From: Nocardiopsis sp. TSRI0078 | GTDB taxonomy: Bacteria > Actinomycetota > Actinomycetes > Streptosporangiales > Streptosporangiaceae | Direction of reading: 5' to 3' | DNA: 64,000 nucleotides | NCBI RefSeq assembly: GCF_001905145.1 | Contig: NZ_LWLB01000001.1 | Coordinates: 62,001 to 126,000, forward strand | Shown here: piece by piece, positions 61,927-64,000 of the stretch | Layout of the letters: each line of letters starts with the position of its first letter | Numbering within the stretch: position 1 is the stretch's first letter | The notes under the pieces: model-generated | The model's database searches: none | Seen by the model: the letters and a program-made list of their open reading frames with translations, nothing else | Told to the model about the DNA's origin: nothing | Program-made: the position numbers and the translations under genes

Positions 61927-61998
61927 CGCTTTTCCCTCGCTCACGGAAATTCATCTCCACTCACCGTGGAGAAATGGTTCTTTCTCCTGCTGCAACCG

Positions 61999-62277
61999 CT
62001 AACGGCGGCTACGGCGGTCTTCCTTGACGTGGCTACGGAAAGTACGCGTGGGAGCGAACTCACCGAGCTTGTGGCCGACCATCGACTCCGACACGAACAC
62101 GGGGACGTGCTTGCGGCCGTCGTGGACGGCGATCGTGTGACCGATCATCTCCGGAACGATCATGGACCGCCGGGACCACGTCTTGATGACGTTCTTGGTC
62201 CCCTTCTCGTTCTGCGTCTCCACCTTCTTGATCAGGTGGTCGTCGACGAAGGGACCCTTCTTAAGGCTACGTGGCAT
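61999..62277 (-). CDS. rpsS: 30S ribosomal protein S19 (uS19)
   Basis: A 92-residue protein. [25 protein letters not shown] and [41 protein letters not shown] are diagnostic. It lies 12 bases after rplB. Confidence 0.97.
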   Translation of the reverse strand: MPRSLKKGPFVDDHLIKKVETQNEKGTKNVIKTWSRRSMIVPEMIGHTIAVHDGRKHVPVFVSESMVGHKLGEFAPTRTFRSHVKEDRRSRR

Positions 62278-62289
62278 CAGACGTGCTCC

Positions 62290-63129
62290 TTACCGCTTCT
62301 TCTTACCGCTACGCCGACGCCGCACGATCAGCTTGTCGCTGGGCTTGTTCTTGGCCCGGGTCCGGCCTTCCTTCTGACCCCAGGGGCTGACCGGGTGACG
62401 GCCGCCCGAGGTCTTGCCCTCGCCACCACCGTGCGGGTGGTCGACCGGGTTCATCACGACACCGCGAACGGTCGGGCGCTTGCCCTTCCAACGGGAGCGG
62501 CCGGCCTTGCCCCAGTTGATGTTGGACTGCTCGGCGTTGCCGACCTGGCCGACGGTCGCGCGGCAGGTGATCTCCACCATGCGCATCTCGCCGGAGGGCA
62601 TACGCAGCGTGGCGTAGCGCCCCTCCTTGGCCAGGAGCTGGATCTGCGACCCAGCGGAGCGGCCCAGCTTGGCGCCGCCGCCCGGCTTCAGTTCGACCGC
62701 GTGCACGAACGTACCCGTGGGGATGTTGCGCAGCGGGAGGCAGTTGCCGGGCTTGATGTCGGACTGCGGGCCGTTCTCGACCCGGTCGCCCTGCTTGAGG
62801 CCGGCGGGCGCCAGGATGTAGCGCTTCTCGCCGTCCACGTAGTGGAGCAGGGCGATACGGGCGGTGCGGTTCGGGTCGTACTCGATGTGAGCGACCTTGG
62901 CCGGCACGCCGTCCTTGTCGTGGCGACGGAAGTCGATCACGCGGTAGGCCCGCTTGTGACCGCCACCCTGGTGGCGGGCGGTGATCCGGCCGTGGCCGTT
63001 GCGCCCACCCTTGGAGTGAAGCGGACGCACCAGGGACTTCTCCGGCTCCGAGCGCGTGATCTCGACGAAGTCGCTCACGCTGGAGCCGCGACGACCCGGC
63101 GTCGTCGGCTTGTACTTACGAATGCCCAT
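62290..63129 (-). CDS. rplB: 50S ribosomal protein L2 (uL2)
   Basis: A 279-residue core protein of the large subunit. [20 protein letters not shown] at the start, [23 protein letters not shown], and the peptidyl-transferase-side [31 protein letters not shown] are all present. It is the standard length and ends in a Lys/Arg tail. Confidence 0.97.
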   Translation of the reverse strand: MGIRKYKPTTPGRRGSSVSDFVEITRSEPEKSLVRPLHSKGGRNGHGRITARHQGGGHKRAYRVIDFRRHDKDGVPAKVAHIEYDPNRTARIALLHYVDGEKRYILAPAGLKQGDRVENGPQSDIKPGNCLPLRNIPTGTFVHAVELKPGGGAKLGRSAGSQIQLLAKEGRYATLRMPSGEMRMVEITCRATVGQVGNAEQSNINWGKAGRSRWKGKRPTVRGVVMNPVDHPHGGGEGKTSGGRHPVSPWGQKEGRTRAKNKPSDKLIVRRRRSGKKKR

Positions 63130-63187
63130 CTTCTTCGCGCATTCCTTTACGTATTGCTTGGTGTGTAGCGGTCAGACCCGGAGAAGG

Positions 63188-63478
63188 TCAGACACCGAAG
63201 ATGTCGATCCGGTCGCCCTCGGCGACACTGACGATCGCGCGCTTGGTGTCGGGACGCTTCCCGTAACCGAAGCGGGTGCGCTTGCGCTTGCCCTTGCGGT
63301 TGATCGTGTTCACGCTCGTGACCTTCACCTCGAAGATCTTCTCGATCGCGATCTTGATCTGGGTCTTGTTGGCGTCGGGGCTGACGATGAACGTGTACTT
63401 GTTCTCGTCCATGAGCCCGTAGCTCTTCTCGGAGATCACCGGCTCGATGATGATGTCCCGGTGGTCGGCGATCCTCAC
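63188..63478 (-). CDS. rplW: 50S ribosomal protein L23 (uL23)
   Basis: A 96-residue exit-tunnel protein, docking site for trigger factor and [32 protein letters not shown] and the [32 protein letters not shown] loop are standard. The GTG start overlaps the rplD stop. Confidence 0.97.
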   Translation of the reverse strand: MRIADHRDIIIEPVISEKSYGLMDENKYTFIVSPDANKTQIKIAIEKIFEVKVTSVNTINRKGKRKRTRFGYGKRPDTKRAIVSVAEGDRIDIFGV

Positions 63479-64000
63479 TGGTCGTCCTCCTCGGACTGCG
63501 CGGCCTTGGAGGCACCGGCCGCGTGGGCCAGGAACTCGGCGTAGCCCGCCTCGGTGAAGACCACGTCGTCCGAGTACAGGACGTCGTAGGTGTTCACCTG
63601 GTCCGCGTCGAGGATGTGCACCTCTTCGAGGTTGCGCAGGGCGCGCCGGTTGTGCTCGTCCTCGCGGGCCAGGACCACCAGGACCTTGTCGGACTCGGTG
63701 ACCTGGCGCAGTGCCTTCAGAGCGTTCTGCGTGAGCTTGCTCTCCACGCCCTCGGCCACGAAGTGGCTGACGACGTGGATGCGGCCGTGGCGCGCCCGGT
63801 CCGAGAGGGCACCGCGCAGGGCGGCGGCCTTCATCTTCTTCGGGGTGCGCTGGCCGTAGTCGCGCGGCTGGGGTCCGTGGACCGTGCCGCCGCCGGTGTA
63901 CTGCGGGGCGCGGATGGAACCCTGGCGGGCCCGGCCGGTGCCCTTCTGGCGGTAGGGCTTCTTGCCACCGCCGCGGACGTCGCCGCGGGTCTTGGTGGCG
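63475..64000 (-). CDS. rplD: 50S ribosomal protein L4 (uL4), start outside the window
   Basis: The 3' 174 codons of rplD; the frame stays open at the window edge. Present are [40 protein letters not shown] and [21 protein letters not shown], the internal loop that reaches the exit tunnel, followed by the globular C-terminal part. The N-terminal 45 or so residues lie outside. Confidence 0.96.
   Translation of the reverse strand, partial: ATKTRGDVRGGGKKPYRQKGTGRARQGSIRAPQYTGGGTVHGPQPRDYGQRTPKKMKAAALRGALSDRARHGRIHVVSHFVAEGVESKLTQNALKALRQVTESDKVLVVLAREDEHNRRALRNLEEVHILDADQVNTYDVLYSDDVVFTEAGYAEFLAHAAGASKAAQSEEDDQ

Overview
The window comes from a very GC-rich actinobacterium with frequent GTG and TTG starts, 4-nt overlaps between genes, hairpin terminators that often lack a T tract, and the actinobacterial order of the S10-spc-alpha ribosomal cluster (no rpsD between rpsK and rpoA). 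The teichoic-acid polymerases and the general gene set suggest Nocardiopsis or a close relative; the genus is an inference.

Layout. 1-5.4 kb: the 3' part of a peptidoglycan amidase gene interrupted by an intein, two membrane-anchored surface proteins, two small membrane proteins and a rhodanese. 5.5-9.1 kb: a five-gene plus-strand run, DUF4178 / DUF2617 / small Gly-Ser-rich membrane protein / DUF350 / membrane-fused spermidine-synthase-like protein. 9.5-18.5 kb: a putrescine uptake and degradation locus, with a minus-strand operon (aldehyde dehydrogenase, potA, potD, potB, potC, amine oxidase) divergent from an aminotransferase. 18.5-22.7 kb: small accessory genes, including a DUF6069 membrane protein behind a MerR-architecture promoter, a flavodoxin-like protein, a three-gene operon of overlapping unknown small proteins divergent from an HTH-UTRA regulator, and a DUF4352 surface protein. 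22.7-26.9 kb: a phosphodiester-glycosidase lipoprotein, a 5'-truncated F420-dependent oxidoreductase and an NCS1 transporter. 27-38 kb: cell-wall polymer locus with two giant paralogous GT2/CDP-glycerol glycerophosphotransferase fusions, a membrane acyltransferase with an SGNH domain and galE, followed by a 37-residue acidic ORF. 38.5-43.4 kb: crotonase and SDR pair, a Ser-Pro-rich membrane protein, a ROK kinase and glmM. 43.5-64 kb: rpsI-rplM, a divergent Pro-rich membrane protein, then truA, rplQ, rpoA, rpsK, rpsM, rpmJ, infA, a DUF1707 gene, map, adk, secY and the spc and S10 ribosomal genes, ending inside rplD.

How parts work together. The pot operon should import putrescine or spermidine; the aminotransferase, oxidase and aldehyde dehydrogenase would turn it into GABA. 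The neighbouring aminopropyltransferase-like protein and its DUF350/DUF4178/DUF2617 partners make this a double polyamine-related neighbourhood. The TagF-like proteins, acyltransferase and epimerase would build and decorate a glycerol-phosphate wall polymer, and GlmM supplies amino-sugar precursors. The ribosomal cluster is intact and in normal order, with hairpins marking probable operon boundaries after rplQ, rpsI, rpsQ, rplO and rpsZ.

No tRNA, rRNA, CRISPR array, transposase or integrase was recognised. The most unusual items are the intein placed directly after the catalytic tyrosine of a peptidoglycan amidase, the HTH-UTRA regulator facing a compact operon of unknown small genes with a repeated motif over both promoters, the dispersed 48-bp palindrome, and the short acidic ORF behind galE.
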